Part shown: piece by piece, positions 34,368 to 42,992 of the stretch
Layout: the number at the start of each line of letters is the position of its first letter
Position numbering within the stretch: the stretch's first letter is position 1
Source: Pseudofrankia nepalensis
GTDB taxonomy: Bacteria; Actinomycetota; Actinomycetes; Frankiales; Frankiaceae
Strand: one strand, 5' to 3'
Assembly (NCBI RefSeq): GCF_016786305.1
Contig: NZ_JADWYV010000012.1
Length of the DNA: 64,000 nucleotides
Translations under genes and position numbers: made by a program
The notes under the pieces: generated by a model
What the model was told of the DNA's origin: nothing
Seen by the model: the letters and a program-made list of their open reading frames with translations, nothing else
Databases searched by the model: none

Positions 34368-34399
34368 TGTATACGGCCTCGTATCCTATGCCGTATACA
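34368..34399. promoter_or_regulatory. Inverted repeat TGTATACGGC-N12-GCCGTATACA
   Basis: Two perfect 10-bp arms (34368-34377 and 34390-34399) flank a 12-base spacer (CTCGTATCCTAT). GTATAC half-sites are typical of GntR- or LysR-type operators. It lies about 277 bases upstream of the cysteine hydrolase start, and no regulator gene is adjacent. The rest of 34092-34563 holds no supported gene. Confidence 0.55.
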
Positions 34400-34563
34400 G
34401 AACCACGGAACGGCCGTCAGCGACACTATGTAGCCAAGCCATGACTTTCCGCCGTTCTGGCTGGAGCGGCTTCGGCTCCCTCGGCCGCGGGCGCGCTGGT
34501 CACGTCGACGACCGCGTCGAGGACGGCCGCCGCCGGGTCCGGCCGGCCGCCCGCGCAGCCCTG

Positions 34564-34814
34564 TCAACTCGTGGCCGGCAGCCACGACGCCGGCCGCGAA
34601 GGCCCCGCCGGCAGCCGCGTCCCCTCGTCCCCGAACGCCACATCCACCTGCCCCGCGCCCGCTCGAGCGCGTCGGTCGGGTTCGCCCTGGCCAGCACGGT
34701 ACCGGTCAGGTCCGCCCGGTCCAGCCGGGCACCGGTCGGGTCCGCGGCGTCGAGGCCGACCCCGCGGAGGTCGGCGCCGCCAAGGGTGCGGCTGGCCAGG
34801 TCGAACAGGTCCAT
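34564..34814 (-). pseudogene. Frameshifted pentapeptide-repeat protein
   Basis: From an ATG at 34814 the frame reads MDLFDLASRTLGGADLRG and continues with A(D/N)LxG-type repeats (ADLRG, ADPTG, ADLTG, ANPTD). It then enters nonsense after LERARG. One base out of frame the typical family ending follows: QVDVAFGDEGTRLPAGPSRP and SWLPATS with TGA at 34564-34566. The shift falls in a GGGG run near 34648, so a missing G by mutation or sequencing error explains it. The full product would be about 83 residues, the C-terminal part of a pentapeptide-repeat protein. Confidence 0.6.
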
Positions 34815-34885
34815 CAACTGTCCGTCGCCAACGCCGGTCTGGTGCCGTCCTGACGGCCGCCGTCTGCCTCGGGCGGAGGGGCGGG

Positions 34886-35737
34886 TCAGAGGTGGTGAGT
34901 CGCGAGAAAGCCGGCGATGGCGGCGTTGAAGGCGTCCGGGCGTTCCATATTCGGGTAGTGGGCGGTGCCGTCGATGGTCACGAGGCTCCCGTGCGGGACG
35001 GAGTCGGCGAGCCGCCGGCCCATCCGCAGGTGGTCGTCGCCGTCCAGCGCCCCGACCGCCGCGAGCACCGGCACGCCGATCCGCGGCACGCGCGCCCACG
35101 TGTCGGTGACCGGGGTCGGCGGGTGCGGGGGCACCGGCGCTCCTCCGGGCCCGCGCAGGAGGTGGGTGGCCAGCGTGCCCCGCACCATCGTGTCGACGAG
35201 GCGGGTCACGTCGGGCTCGACGGCGTTGGCGCCGCGACGAGGTCCGGGCACGAACCGCATGAACGCCTCGATCCAGCCCTCGAGGTCGCCGGCTTCCTCC
35301 GTACGCCGCCAGGTCTCCTGGATGTCGAGCACCCAGGGCTCCTGGAAGTCCGGCTCGCTGGTGCCGGTACCACTCACCACGAGGCCGGCCACCCGGTCGG
35401 GGTGTTCGAGGGCGGTGTCCACGGCGGTGCCCCCACCCATCGACACGCCCACCAGGACTGCCCGGTCGATCTCCAGCGCGTCGAGGAGGGCGACGACGTC
35501 GTCGCAGAGACGGTAGGGCATCGACGGCGTCGAGGACCAGCCGTGCCCACGGGCATCCGGCACCAGGACGCGGCGCTCGGGGAACGCGTCGAGCTGGGCG
35601 GACCACATCCGGTGATCGACCCCGCCGCCGTGCAGGAGGACCAGCGGGATGCCGCCGGCGCCCAGGTCGCGGTCCAGATAGGCGATGCGCTGGTCGCCGA
35701 GGTCGAGGGTGCGCAGAGGAGCCAGCATCGCGGTCAT
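34886..35737 (-). CDS. Alpha/beta hydrolase
   Basis: This 283-residue protein has the oxyanion segment LVLLHGGGVDHRMW, the nucleophile elbow GVSMGGGTAVD near residue 99, and the late histidine in IDGTAHYPNMERPD. The acid is probably the aspartate in VGALDGDDH. The family includes haloperoxidase-like, lactonase and ester hydrolases. The ATG at 35737 directly abuts the operator half-site TGTCA, which suggests a leaderless or very short-leader transcript. An ATG three codons further in (35728) is an alternative. It is divergent from the MarR gene and surely under its control. Confidence 0.86.
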   Translation of the reverse strand: MTAMLAPLRTLDLGDQRIAYLDRDLGAGGIPLVLLHGGGVDHRMWSAQLDAFPERRVLVPDARGHGWSSTPSMPYRLCDDVVALLDALEIDRAVLVGVSMGGGTAVDTALEHPDRVAGLVVSGTGTSEPDFQEPWVLDIQETWRRTEEAGDLEGWIEAFMRFVPGPRRGANAVEPDVTRLVDTMVRGTLATHLLRGPGGAPVPPHPPTPVTDTWARVPRIGVPVLAAVGALDGDDHLRMGRRLADSVPHGSLVTIDGTAHYPNMERPDAFNAAIAGFLATHHL

Positions 35738-35785
35738 GACACCCAAGGTGTCATGCCGTAACGAGGATTGACAACCCAGGTGTCA
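35737..35785. promoter_or_regulatory. Two MarR-type operators in a divergent promoter
   Basis: The first is a perfect palindrome TGACACC-CAA-GGTGTCA at 35737-35753, overlapping the start of the hydrolase gene. The second is TGACAACCCAGGTGTCA at 35769-35785, just before the MarR start. Their centres are 32 bp apart, three helical turns. This fits autoregulation plus repression of the hydrolase. Confidence 0.7.
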
Positions 35786-35797
35786 TAACCTTGACCT

Positions 35798-36370
35798 GTG
35801 AGCTCCTCCCGGCCCAACCGCCTCTCGCCCGGCCCCGACGCGCCCAGCCCAGAGGCGCAGCTCGCGCCCGACGACCTGGCGAACCGACTGGCCGAGGTCT
35901 ACCTCGTCGTCGGCCCGCTGTACCGCAAGGTCCTGCGCGTGGTCGAACGCAGCCAACCAGCGATGGGCATGTCCGTCGGCGTCCGCGCCGTGCTGGACCA
36001 GTTGCGCCGGCGCGGCACGCTGACCGTTCCCCAGCTGGCCCGCGACCAGGACCTCAGCCGCCAGTTCGTGCAGCGGATGGTCAACGACGCCCGGGCCGCT
36101 GGCTGGGTCGAGACCGTCGACAATCCCGCCCACCGCCGTTCCCACCACGTCCGGCTCACGCCCACCGGTGGCCAGGCGATCGGCGCCGTGGCCGCGCGCG
36201 AGCACGACCTGCTGCGCCAGGTCGCCGGGACCATCACCGGCGCCGACGTCGACGCGACCCTACGCGTGCTCACCGCGATGCTCGACGCCCTCGACGACCG
36301 CGACCGCGACGGTGACCGGGACGGCGACGCCGACCGCGGCGGGAGCAGCCGCGACCGGTCCGACGACTGA
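35798..36370 (+). CDS. MarR family transcriptional regulator
   Basis: This 190-residue winged-helix regulator has the MarR recognition region TLTVPQLARDQDLSRQFVQR and the wing GWVETVDNPAHRRSHHVRLT. The first 25 residues are Pro/Ser-rich, and the C-terminus is a run of Asp-Arg-Gly (RDRDGDRDGDADRG) that looks like expanded GAC-CGC codons and is probably disordered. The start is GTG at 35798. It lies divergent from the alpha/beta hydrolase with two operators between them, so it most likely senses the substrate of that hydrolase. Confidence 0.88.
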   Translation: MSSSRPNRLSPGPDAPSPEAQLAPDDLANRLAEVYLVVGPLYRKVLRVVERSQPAMGMSVGVRAVLDQLRRRGTLTVPQLARDQDLSRQFVQRMVNDARAAGWVETVDNPAHRRSHHVRLTPTGGQAIGAVAAREHDLLRQVAGTITGADVDATLRVLTAMLDALDDRDRDGDRDGDADRGGSSRDRSDD

Positions 36371-36895
36371 ACCATCGCCGGCCAGATGACCAGGCAGGCC
36401 TCGGGTCGCGGGTCGCCGCGGATCCGCGGGTGGACGGGTGCCCGCCGATGGTGACCTCGAGCGGAGGCCTCATCCGGTTGCTGAACATGCCCTGCTTTCT
36501 GTATGGACGGCGCCGGGCGGCAGGCGCCGGCGCGGGCAGACAGCGGCTCCTCGTCGGTCTGTTCCGTCGGCCAGGGCCAGCGGACATGACCGCGGTTTCT
36601 TACGATCAGGCGTTCCGGTCGCCTGGCTGCCCGTCCTCAAAGGTGCCGCCGGCCCGCCGTGAGGTCTCGGGAATGAACGATTTGTGGTCAAGATCGAATG
36701 TTTTCGCCCGACGTGGTGGTCCCCGAACACGTACTGAACGCTCTTCCGTCAGGAGTAGTCTGGTTCTTGCGACATGTTTCGGCCAGACGACGGGGGCCGC
36801 ATGCGGACGCGGGGTTTCTTCGGCGCGGGGTTTCTTCGCCGCGCAGGGTTTCTTCGGCGCGCCGGGGTCTCTCGACCCGCTGGTCGGCTGAAGCC
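36371..36895. other. Intergenic region with a 3-copy 16-base repeat before the kinase gene
   Basis: Three imperfect copies of GCGGGGTTTCTTCGGC run from 36809 to about 36864. A short frame from ATG at 36801 to TGA at 36888 spans the repeat and would encode a 28-residue Gly/Phe/Arg-rich peptide (MRTRGFFGAGFLRRAG); it ends 5 bases before the kinase ATG and could be a leader. A longer start of the kinase frame at 36698 would also run through the repeat but shows no conserved sequence. No other gene is supported. Confidence 0.4.
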
Positions 36896-39800
36896 ATGAC
36901 GCGGGTTGGGGACTGGGAACCGGGCGACGTGGTGCTCGGCCTGTACGAGGTGCTCGACGTGGTGCACAGCGGCGGCATGGGCGTCGTTCACCGGGTGCGT
37001 CATCGCGGCTGGCGGGTCGACATGGCCGTGAAGACGCCGCGCTCGAAGACGGTCCGCACGCCGACGGGCCGCGCCCGTTTCGAGGCCGAGGCCGCCACCT
37101 GGGTGAAACTCGGGCTGCACCCGCACACGGTCGCCTGCGCGTACGTCCGCACCATCGACGACATCCCCCGGGTGTTCGCCGAGTGGGTGGACGGCGGAAG
37201 CCTCGCGCAGGCCGTGAGCGGCCGGGGCCTTTACGCGGGCGGCGGGCGGGCCGCTCTCGGCCGGATTCTCGACACGGCCGTCCAGATGGCGTGGGGCCTC
37301 GCCCACGCGCACGAGGCCGGGCTCGTCCACATGGACGTCAAACCCGCCAACGTGATGCTGGAACCGGACGGCACGGCCAAGGTGACCGACTTCGGCGTGG
37401 CCAAGGCGCGGGCGGCCGCCGACGAGAGCGCCCCCGCCCGGCCACCGGACGGTCCGGTGGGAGTCAGCTTCGGCGGGATGACGCCCGCCTACTGCTCGCC
37501 GGAACAGGCCAGCGCCGCCGTGGACCGGAGCGTCCGGCTGACCACCGCGACGGACGTGTGGTCCTGGGCGGTGACCGTCCTGGAGATGTTCGCGGGCGGC
37601 CGGCCGTGGCGCCACGGCCCGGCGGCCGGGGACGCGCTCGACGCGTTCGGGCGCGACGGCGGCGCCCGCGACCCGCGGATCCCGCCGATGCCCGCGGACG
37701 TGGCGGTCCTGCTGCGCGAGTGCTTCGCCGCCGACCCGGCCGCCCGCCCCGCGAGCCTCGCCGACGTGGCGGCACGGCTGTGCGGGCTGTACCCCGAGCT
37801 CGTCGGCGCCGCCTACGAACGGCCCGTGCCCAGGCCGGCGCGCCTGCTGGCGGACGGCCTGTCGAACCAGGCCCTGTCGTTCCTGGACCTGGGCCTGATC
37901 GAGGAGGCCGAACAGCTGTGGTCGCGGGCTCTCGACACCGACCCGTACCACCTTCCCTCGGTCTACAACCTCGGCCTGCACCGCTGGCGGTCGGGCCGGC
38001 AGACCGGCGAGGAGCTCGTCACGGACGTCGAGGCGGCGCTCGCCGCCGACGGCGGCGGGCCGGCGGGGCACGGCGCCCTGCTCCTCGGCGCCGCGCAGCT
38101 GGAGCGGCACGAGGACGAGCGGGCCGGGGAACTGTTGCGGGAGGCGTCCGCCGCCGACCCGGACTCGGCGGACGTCGCCGCGGCGCTCACCGCGTGGGAG
38201 CATCGCCCGCCGCGGGTCCACGTGGGCCTCGACGACCACGACGCGGACGTGTCGGCCGTCGCGAGCAGCGCCGACGGCGGCCTCGTCCTGTCCGGCGACC
38301 GCGGGGGCAGGCTGCTGCTCTGGGCGCCGGCGCGCGGCAGGCGGCGGGTGCGGCGCACCCTCACGAAGCGCGGACAGCCCGTCACGGCCGTGGCGATGGA
38401 CGCGGCCGGCACGGTCGGGCTCGCCGTCCGGGACGGCGCCGCCGAGGTGTGGGACCTCGGGCGCGGCCGGCGACGGGAGCTGGAGAAGATCGACGGGGAT
38501 ACCGCCGTGACAGCCGTGGCGGTGAGCGGCGACGGCCGGTACGTCGCGACGGGGTCCGCGAGCGGCGTGATCCGGATCTGGGAGTCGGGTACGCCCCGAT
38601 ACGTCGGCACGGTGGACCGCCACACGGGGGCGATCAGCGCGCTGGCGCTGAGCCACGACGGCGGCCGGGCACTGTCGGCGTCGTTCGGCGGGCTCATGGG
38701 AGACGGCGACGGAACCGTCCGTACCTGGGACGTGGCCAGCAGGACCTGTACCGCGACGCTGGTCGGGCCGCCGAGGGGAACGCTGGGCGGCAGTCCCGTG
38801 CGCAAGTACCCGATGGACATCGCGGCGGTGTCCCCCGACGCGCGGTGCGCCGTGGTCGCCTGGTGGCGCGGGCCGCTCACCTTGTGGGACGCGCGCCGAC
38901 TCACTGTCGTGAGCGAGGTCGATCACACCTGGCGGTCCGTGGGGTCCCTGGCGGTGAGCTCGGTCGGCCCGACCGTCGTGACGGCGGGCGACGCCGGGGT
39001 GCCGGTTCAGGCGTGGGACGCCACGACCGGACGCTGCCTGCGCACGCTCGACCAGCAGCTGCCATCCCATGGCCGGTGGGTGCGCACCGCGACGGTCAGC
39101 GCCGACGGCCAGGTCGTCGTCCTCGGCATCGGCGGCGGCCACGTGGCGGTCCGATCACTGCCCGCCGCCGACTACCAGGCACCCTGGTGCTACGCGCGGC
39201 CGCGGTCAGCCCGTGAGGTCACCGGGGCGCGGGACGTGTTCGGCGAGCTGATGGACCGGGTGGATGGCCTGACGGCACAGGGTCGACTCTCCGCCGCCGC
39301 CGAGGCCCTGCGGTCCGCCCAGGAGATGCCGGGTTTCGCCCGCCACCCGGATCTGCGGGCGGCGTGGGCGCGGGTCGGCGCGCACGGCCGCAGGTCCGCC
39401 CTGCTCGGCGCGTGGCCGCTGTACGCGTTCGACGGGAACGGGGTGTTCACGCGGCCGTTGGCCCTGGCCATGACCGGGGACGGCCTGGTCTCGGCGACCG
39501 GCCGGTGGACCGGCGAGGTGGAGGTCTGGGACTTCGCCGCCGGGGAGCGGCTGCATGTCTTCGACCGTGGCACCGGCGGGGGTGCCCAGGACATCCAGTT
39601 CGCCCTCGACGAGCGCCTGCTCGTGGTCCTGACCGCTCAGGGCACGGTGCGGTTGTTGAGTCTCACCGACGGCAACATGTACTTGTTCACCACCGAGCTG
39701 GGCGCGATCTCCGCGTTCGCGCTCACGCCCACGGACGATCGCGTCCTGATGGGTTACGAGTCCGGCGACCTGCGCCTGCTCCGGCTGACCACGGGCGAGA

Positions 39801-40495
39801 TCCTGCGCGAGGTGCGGGCACACGACGGCGCGGTGCACACGGTCGCGCTCAGCCCTGACGGCCGGCATGCGGCCACGCTCGGCGGCATCCGCCCGGACGT
39901 CGACCTGTCTGGCAACCCCTTCGTCGACCACGACGTCAAGCTGTGGTCGCTCGACGCGGACCGTCCCAGGTGGGCGCTGGGGTCGCGCGCCCGATACGAG
40001 CGCCTCGACTTCAGCGCCGACAGCCGGACCCTCTTCGTGTCCGGAGGCCGGTCGGTCGGCGCCTGGGACGTCGGCGACGGCGCGCTCCGCTTCTCCGTGG
40101 ACCGCGCGGGCGGCACCCATGTTCCCGGCGAGCCCGCCATCGCCTTCAGCGCGGACGGCGCGCTGGCCGCGACGCCTGATCACGACGTGCTGCGGGTGTG
40201 GGCCACCGACACTGGACAGACGCGCCAGACCCTGCGGCTGCCGAAAACGCCACAGGCCTTCGCCCTCAGTGCCGACGGGACGTTCGCGATCACCGGCGAC
40301 TGGGACCGCCAGGTGCGGGTGTGGGACGTCTCGTCCGGGCGCTGCCTGCGCACGTTGGAGAGCCACCGGGCACCGGTCTACCAGGCGACCCTGAACCGGG
40401 ACGGCACGCTGCTGGCGACCGCCGACATGGACTCCCGGCTGTGCGCCTGGGAGCTTGCCTGGGACTACACATTCCCGCCCGAGTCCCCGGAGTGA
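36896..40495 (+). CDS. Serine/threonine protein kinase with TPR-like region and two WD40 propellers
   Basis: The 1,199-residue product starts with a Hanks-type kinase domain (about 15-300): glycine loop HSGGMGVVHRV, Lys46 (DMAVK), catalytic loop HMDVKPANVML with Asp147, and DFG at 165-167. HRD is replaced by HMD, which keeps the catalytic aspartate. Residues about 330-440 contain a TPR-like helical part (GLIEEAEQLWSRALDTDPYHLPS). From about 445 WD40 repeats follow (for example SGVIRIWESG and DGTVRTWDV), interrupted by a helical insert near 765-840, so probably two propellers. No transmembrane segment was seen, so it is likely cytoplasmic. The WD40 part may recruit targets. No substrate gene is adjacent. 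Confidence 0.9.
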   Translation: MTRVGDWEPGDVVLGLYEVLDVVHSGGMGVVHRVRHRGWRVDMAVKTPRSKTVRTPTGRARFEAEAATWVKLGLHPHTVACAYVRTIDDIPRVFAEWVDGGSLAQAVSGRGLYAGGGRAALGRILDTAVQMAWGLAHAHEAGLVHMDVKPANVMLEPDGTAKVTDFGVAKARAAADESAPARPPDGPVGVSFGGMTPAYCSPEQASAAVDRSVRLTTATDVWSWAVTVLEMFAGGRPWRHGPAAGDALDAFGRDGGARDPRIPPMPADVAVLLRECFAADPAARPASLADVAARLCGLYPELVGAAYERPVPRPARLLADGLSNQALSFLDLGLIEEAEQLWSRALDTDPYHLPSVYNLGLHRWRSGRQTGEELVTDVEAALAADGGGPAGHGALLLGAAQLERHEDERAGELLREASAADPDSADVAAALTAWEHRPPRVHVGLDDHDADVSAVASSADGGLVLSGDRGGRLLLWAPARGRRRVRRTLTKRGQPVTAVAMDAAGTVGLAVRDGAAEVWDLGRGRRRELEKIDGDTAVTAVAVSGDGRYVATGSASGVIRIWESGTPRYVGTVDRHTGAISALALSHDGGRALSASFGGLMGDGDGTVRTWDVASRTCTATLVGPPRGTLGGSPVRKYPMDIAAVSPDARCAVVAWWRGPLTLWDARRLTVVSEVDHTWRSVGSLAVSSVGPTVVTAGDAGVPVQAWDATTGRCLRTLDQQLPSHGRWVRTATVSADGQVVVLGIGGGHVAVRSLPAADYQAPWCYARPRSAREVTGARDVFGELMDRVDGLTAQGRLSAAAEALRSAQEMPGFARHPDLRAAWARVGAHGRRSALLGAWPLYAFDGNGVFTRPLALAMTGDGLVSATGRWTGEVEVWDFAAGERLHVFDRGTGGGAQDIQFALDERLLVVLTAQGTVRLLSLTDGNMYLFTTELGAISAFALTPTDDRVLMGYESGDLRLLRLTTGEILREVRAHDGAVHTVALSPDGRHAATLGGIRPDVDLSGNPFVDHDVKLWSLDADRPRWALGSRARYERLDFSADSRTLFVSGGRSVGAWDVGDGALRFSVDRAGGTHVPGEPAIAFSADGALAATPDHDVLRVWATDTGQTRQTLRLPKTPQAFALSADGTFAITGDWDRQVRVWDVSSGRCLRTLESHRAPVYQATLNRDGTLLATADMDSRLCAWELAWDYTFPPESPE

Positions 40496-40570
40496 CCAGC
40501 GACCTGCCGGCCTCCTCGGCCTCGGATTCCGGATCGGCGTAGGCGTCGACGACGAGGCGGCCGCCTACGG

Positions 40571-41212
40571 CTAACCGAACGGGTCGGGGCGTGGCGCCCG
40601 GGAGGGCGGAATCAGCGCGCCGACCACGCTCAGCACCATTCCGGCGGCGACCACCCACGGGCCAGCGCTGAACAGGTCGAGCTCGCCATCGGAAAGATCG
40701 TTGCATGCCACAAAATGGCAGATCACGGCGGCAACGCCGCCGACGCCGGCGATGATGGCCAGCGGCGTCCTCGTCGGGCTCGGGGTCAGCGCGGCGGCCA
40801 ACGCGACGACAAGAAGGCCGAAAATGGCGAGATAGAGGCCGAACTCGAAGTAGGGACCGACGAAACCGGGTGGGTCGCCTTCCCACCCGATGGACGAGTC
40901 GACGATTTCGCGGATGTCGTTGGCCGAGACCTCCACCCCGTCCTCCGATATCCAGGGCACGGCGAACAGGCCGAGCAGCATCGCCAGGGCGCCGACCACG
41001 ACCGTCACCACGGCGAACGGGTTCGGCCGCCCGCCGCCGGCACCCGGGACAGGCCGCGATTGCGGCGGCGCGGCGGATTCAGGGCCGTACCAGCCGCGGC
41101 CGTTGGTGACCTGGTCGGTCCATTGGGCGCCGTCGAAGTAGCGCTGGGCGAAGCGCGCGGCCGGGTCGGGGTACCAGCCGGGGGCGGCGGACCCGCCCCC
41201 TGGGGCGGTCAC
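40571..41212 (-). CDS. DUF2510 membrane protein
   Basis: This 213-residue protein has the DUF2510 motif at the N-terminus (PGWYPDP, then RYFDGAQWTDQV), followed by a Pro/Gly-rich linker. Four hydrophobic helices follow (about 67-87, 125-145, 150-170 and 180-200). DUF2510 is a short actinobacterial domain of unknown function found on membrane proteins. An aspartate/glutamate-rich loop (SEDGVEVSANDIREIVDSS) lies outside between helices one and two. It converges on the kinase gene; a link between them is possible but not shown. Confidence 0.82.
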   Translation of the reverse strand: MTAPGGGSAAPGWYPDPAARFAQRYFDGAQWTDQVTNGRGWYGPESAAPPQSRPVPGAGGGRPNPFAVVTVVVGALAMLLGLFAVPWISEDGVEVSANDIREIVDSSIGWEGDPPGFVGPYFEFGLYLAIFGLLVVALAAALTPSPTRTPLAIIAGVGGVAAVICHFVACNDLSDGELDLFSAGPWVVAAGMVLSVVGALIPPSRAPRPDPFG

Positions 41213-41682
41213 CGGCGGCGATCCAGGACGGCGCGCAGATCCATGAGGGCAGAGTATAGGAACGACTTCAACCAGTTACGACGTACTCGCGAGGGTTGAC
41301 CACCGATTGTCCGCCAGTGTCGGGGCTGTTTTGTGGACGGTGTTTCCAGGGATTTGGTTCAGCATGTCTCGGCGAACGGCCGGCGGTCACAGAAAGTGAT
41401 CGCAAGGCGTTGATCACGAGTTTCCAGCGAGCCGCCCGCCGGACGCGACTCGCGACTCGGACGATCATCTCGTCCACACGGACGGTGTATGTGGATGCCA
41501 TACGCGGACGGATGCCATATGTGGACAACGGCTCACCGGAGTTGGTCCATGCCCGCGCCGCCGACCACCTCGCCGCGGCGGCGGACCGGCCACGTCCAGG
41601 CGGATCCGCGTCAGCCGACGGACATCCTGACAAGTGAGCGGCCGCTTCAGTGCCTCTCCTCGACGGGGCCGCCGACACCGGA
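41213..41682. other. Intergenic region with direct repeat GGATGCCATAYGYGGAC
   Basis: Near 41488-41525 the sequence GGATGCCATACGCGGAC is repeated as GGATGCCATATGTGGAC with 3 bases between or less. It may be a regulator site or a remnant. Open frames of 113 and 136 codons exist on the two strands but show no recognisable protein. I do not call a gene here. Confidence 0.3.
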
Positions 41683-42753
41683 TCAGTCGAAGACGATTAC
41701 CTGACGGCCGACGACGTCGCCGCGGGCGAGCGCTTCGAGGTTGTCGTTGATGTCCTCGAAGTTCACCGTGGTGACGGTGTGCCTGATCTGTCCCGCGGCG
41801 GCCAGGGCAAGGACTTCGGTGAGATCGTTGTGGTTTCCCCAGAACGAGCCGAAGTAGGAGAGCTCGGTGCCCACGATCACGTTCAGCGGCACCTCGACCT
41901 TGGTACCCATGAGGCCCACCGAGGCGACTGCTCCCTCGGCGGCGAGAATCTCGAAGTCGAGCGCGATCGACGCGGGGGCGCCGGCGCAGTCCAGGATCGC
42001 GTCGACCGTCCGGCGACCGGTGAGCCGCTCCAGTTCGTCCTGTACCTGGCGGGAGCTCAGGTCACGGGTGTTCACGGTGTGATCGGCGCCGCCCTGCCGG
42101 GCGACCGCCAGCTTCTCGTCGGTGCGGGAGAACGCGACCACGGTGGCGCCGCCGCCGAGCAGCTTTGCGTACTGCACGGCGTAGCTGCCGAGTCCGCCGA
42201 TGCCGACGACCACCACGGTGCGCCCTGGTCCAAGCTTTCCGGCTGCTACCAGCTTCTTCACGCCGCGGTAGGGAGTCAGCCCGGCATCGGTCAACGGCGC
42301 GAGGTGCTCCGCCTTCTGGTCGCCACCGGGCACCTGGACCAGGTGCCGATGCGGGACGGCCACGTATTCCGCGAAGCCGCCAGGCGGGCCGAATCCGATC
42401 CATCCACCGGTCCCGGTGCACAGTTGCTCATTGCCCTCATGGCATTGCCGGCACGTGCCGTCTCCCCACCCCGCGCTGACCAGCACCAGCTCGCCTTCGG
42501 CCAGGCCCGCCGAACGCGGTACGGCGGAGCCGGTCCCGGCCACGTGGCCCGCGACCTCGTGCCCGGGAACGGCCGGGAACTCCATCGGCGCGGCCCGCTG
42601 GAAGTAGCCCTCGAGCAACTGGTGGTCGCTGCGGCACATCCCGGTCGCCGCCACCTTGACCAGGACCTCGTCCGGCCCGGGAGCGGGAACCGGAATCTCC
42701 TCGAGCCGCAGCGGCTGGTGGTACCCGTACATCCGGGCCGCCCTCATCAGCAC
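41683..42753 (-). CDS. Zinc-type NAD(P)-dependent alcohol dehydrogenase
   Basis: This 356-residue medium-chain dehydrogenase has the catalytic zinc ligands in GMCRSDHQLL (Cys) and VPGHEVAG (His, Glu) and the cofactor motif VVVVGIGGLGSYAVQ near residue 183. In the structural zinc site (GWGDGTCRQCHEGNEQLC) the usual first cysteine is an aspartate, a substitution known in some relatives. The preferred start may be one of the ATGs within the first three codons. It oxidises a primary or secondary alcohol, or reduces an aldehyde; the substrate cannot be told. Confidence 0.9.
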   Translation of the reverse strand: MLMRAARMYGYHQPLRLEEIPVPAPGPDEVLVKVAATGMCRSDHQLLEGYFQRAAPMEFPAVPGHEVAGHVAGTGSAVPRSAGLAEGELVLVSAGWGDGTCRQCHEGNEQLCTGTGGWIGFGPPGGFAEYVAVPHRHLVQVPGGDQKAEHLAPLTDAGLTPYRGVKKLVAAGKLGPGRTVVVVGIGGLGSYAVQYAKLLGGGATVVAFSRTDEKLAVARQGGADHTVNTRDLSSRQVQDELERLTGRRTVDAILDCAGAPASIALDFEILAAEGAVASVGLMGTKVEVPLNVIVGTELSYFGSFWGNHNDLTEVLALAAAGQIRHTVTTVNFEDINDNLEALARGDVVGRQVIVFD

Positions 42754-42992
42754 AGCGATCTCCTTCGCTCTACTGGAACACGCGGTGCCCTACCCCGAGT
42801 CGCCAGGCCCAAGACCCGGGTTGCCAGATCCAATCCCGCGCGTCCCGCCAAATCACGCATTTTCGGAACACGGCGGAAGACCGGACCTGACAGGTAGTGG
42901 ACTGCCGGTGTTCTCAGCGCTCTCCGGGTACCCGCCGGGCGGTGCGTGGCTCGGCGGGTGTGCCGGAGATGTGCCCAGGTGCGCCGGAGACG

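Noticed and set aside
34564..34814. Programmed frameshift in the pentapeptide-repeat frame
   Set aside because: The shift is in a plain GGGG run without a slippery heptamer or a clear downstream structure; a lost base is the simpler explanation.
36749..39142. A 797-codon open frame on the minus strand opposite the kinase gene
   Set aside because: Its sequence is low-complexity Arg/Gly/Pro/His with no domain, as expected for an antisense frame in very GC-rich DNA. The plus-strand kinase-WD40 frame has clear motifs.
41268..41678. 136-codon minus-strand frame in the gap before the alcohol dehydrogenase
   Set aside because: No domain, no clear ribosome site and mixed composition; a competing frame of similar length exists on the other strand, so neither is supported.
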